A stretch of DNA of 6,591 nt from DATJPR01 sp035506295 (GTDB lineage: Bacteria; Bacteroidota; Ignavibacteria; UBA10030; UBA6906), in the NCBI GenBank assembly GCA_035506295.1, contig DATJPR010000269.1, positions 1-6,591 on the forward strand. The letters are read 5' to 3'. The notes under the pieces were generated by a model that saw only the letters and a list, made by a program, of their open reading frames with translations, was not told where the DNA came from and made no database searches. Below are positions 6,406-6,591 of this stretch, piece by piece (position 1 is the stretch's first letter; every line of letters begins with the position of its first letter). Position numbers and translations under genes: made by a program.

Positions 6406-6525
6406 GGGAGAAAGGGGGAAAGGGGGAAGGGGAGAATGGGAGAATGGGAGAATGGGAGAATGGGAGAAAGGGAGAATGGGAGAAAGGGAGAAAGGGGGAA
6501 AGGGGGAAAGGGGGAAAGGGGGAAA
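6406..6525. repeat. Octanucleotide tandem array, 15 units (GGG[A/G]GAA[A/T])
   Basis: Exactly fifteen contiguous 8-bp units fill 120 bp without a gap. With A=GGGAGAAT, B=GGGAGAAA, C=GGGGGAAA and C'=GGGGGAAG, the plus-strand order is B C C' A A A A B A B B C C C C. A degenerate purine-rich stretch (about 6386-6405) continues it on the left. The plus strand is purine except for the T of the A units, and the C block at 6494-6525 has four G5 runs with A3 loops, a strong quadruplex and triplex candidate. The unit length is not a multiple of three and the flanks carry no gene signals, so the open frames across it come from the lack of stop codons in the repeat. The array begins 28 bp upstream of the -33 element of the serA promoter. 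Confidence 0.95.
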
Positions 6526-6552
6526 GGTGCACTTGCCCCGTTTTTCGGACAG

Positions 6553-6591
6553 TTAGTTAAGCAGTTCTTTTACTTTATGTTGAAACGCTTT
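6553..6591 (-). CDS. Possible C-terminal end of an upstream gene (partial)
   Basis: Reading the minus strand from the right edge, 12 sense codons give KAFQHKVKELLN followed by a TAA at 6553-6555. The residues would form a basic amphipathic helix of the kind that often ends soluble proteins, and the other two minus frames stop sooner (within 5 to 7 codons). It would be co-directional with serA. Twelve codons are too few to identify a family or to exclude chance. Confidence 0.3.
   Translation of the reverse strand, partial: KAFQHKVKELLN

Noticed and set aside
6406..6525. CRISPR array
   Set aside because: Units are 8 bp with no spacers and no cas genes nearby; it is a simple tandem repeat.
6299..6556. 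Pro/Ser/Phe-rich (minus) and Gly/Glu/Arg-rich (plus) open frames across the octamer array
   Set aside because: An 8-bp repeat cycles through all frames and contains no stop codons, so open frames arise automatically. One of them also overlaps the serA start.

Overview
All convincing genes in this window lie on the minus strand, so the window reads from right to left. The sequence is moderately GC-rich bacterial DNA. Two candidate promoters share the layout TTG, 20 nt, TATCTTxx, close to the TTG-N19-21-TAnnTTTG promoters of Bacteroidota and relatives. With the weak or missing ribosome binding sites in front of several genes, this makes a member of the Bacteroidota/FCB group a reasonable but unproven guess. 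The strong Shine-Dalgarno sequences before serA and the redoxin gene show that translation is not uniformly of the SD-poor type.

Layout in transcription order. (1) 6591-6553: 12 codons and a stop that may be the end of a gene entering from the right. (2) 6552-6319: an intergenic stretch dominated by an uninterrupted array of fifteen octamers (6406-6525), followed by a candidate promoter and a strong SD. (3) 6318-5398: a short (ACT-less) D-3-phosphoglycerate dehydrogenase. (4) 5324-4665: an exported redoxin/thioredoxin-fold protein, closed by a hairpin terminator. (5) 4538-372: a tight three-permease cluster, with a dicarboxylate/amino-acid:cation symporter, a NupC-type concentrative nucleoside transporter and an NCS2-like (purine/uracil permease fold) transporter, separated by only 18 and 42 bp, with its own candidate promoter. 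(6) 371-239: a G-tract-rich spacer followed by a strong Fur box. (7) 238-1: the N-terminal 79 codons of a Fur-family metalloregulator, cut by the window edge.

Functionally, the permease cluster looks like an uptake cassette for amino or dicarboxylic acids, nucleosides and probably nucleobases. The Fur gene sits downstream of it with its own operator, which suggests autoregulation rather than control of the permeases. SerA would feed serine synthesis. I did not find a new defence, mobile or CRISPR system. The least ordinary items are the octamer array upstream of serA, the clear Fur operator with a G-quadruplex-prone tract next to it, and an Asp-to-Asn change at a cation-site position in the symporter.
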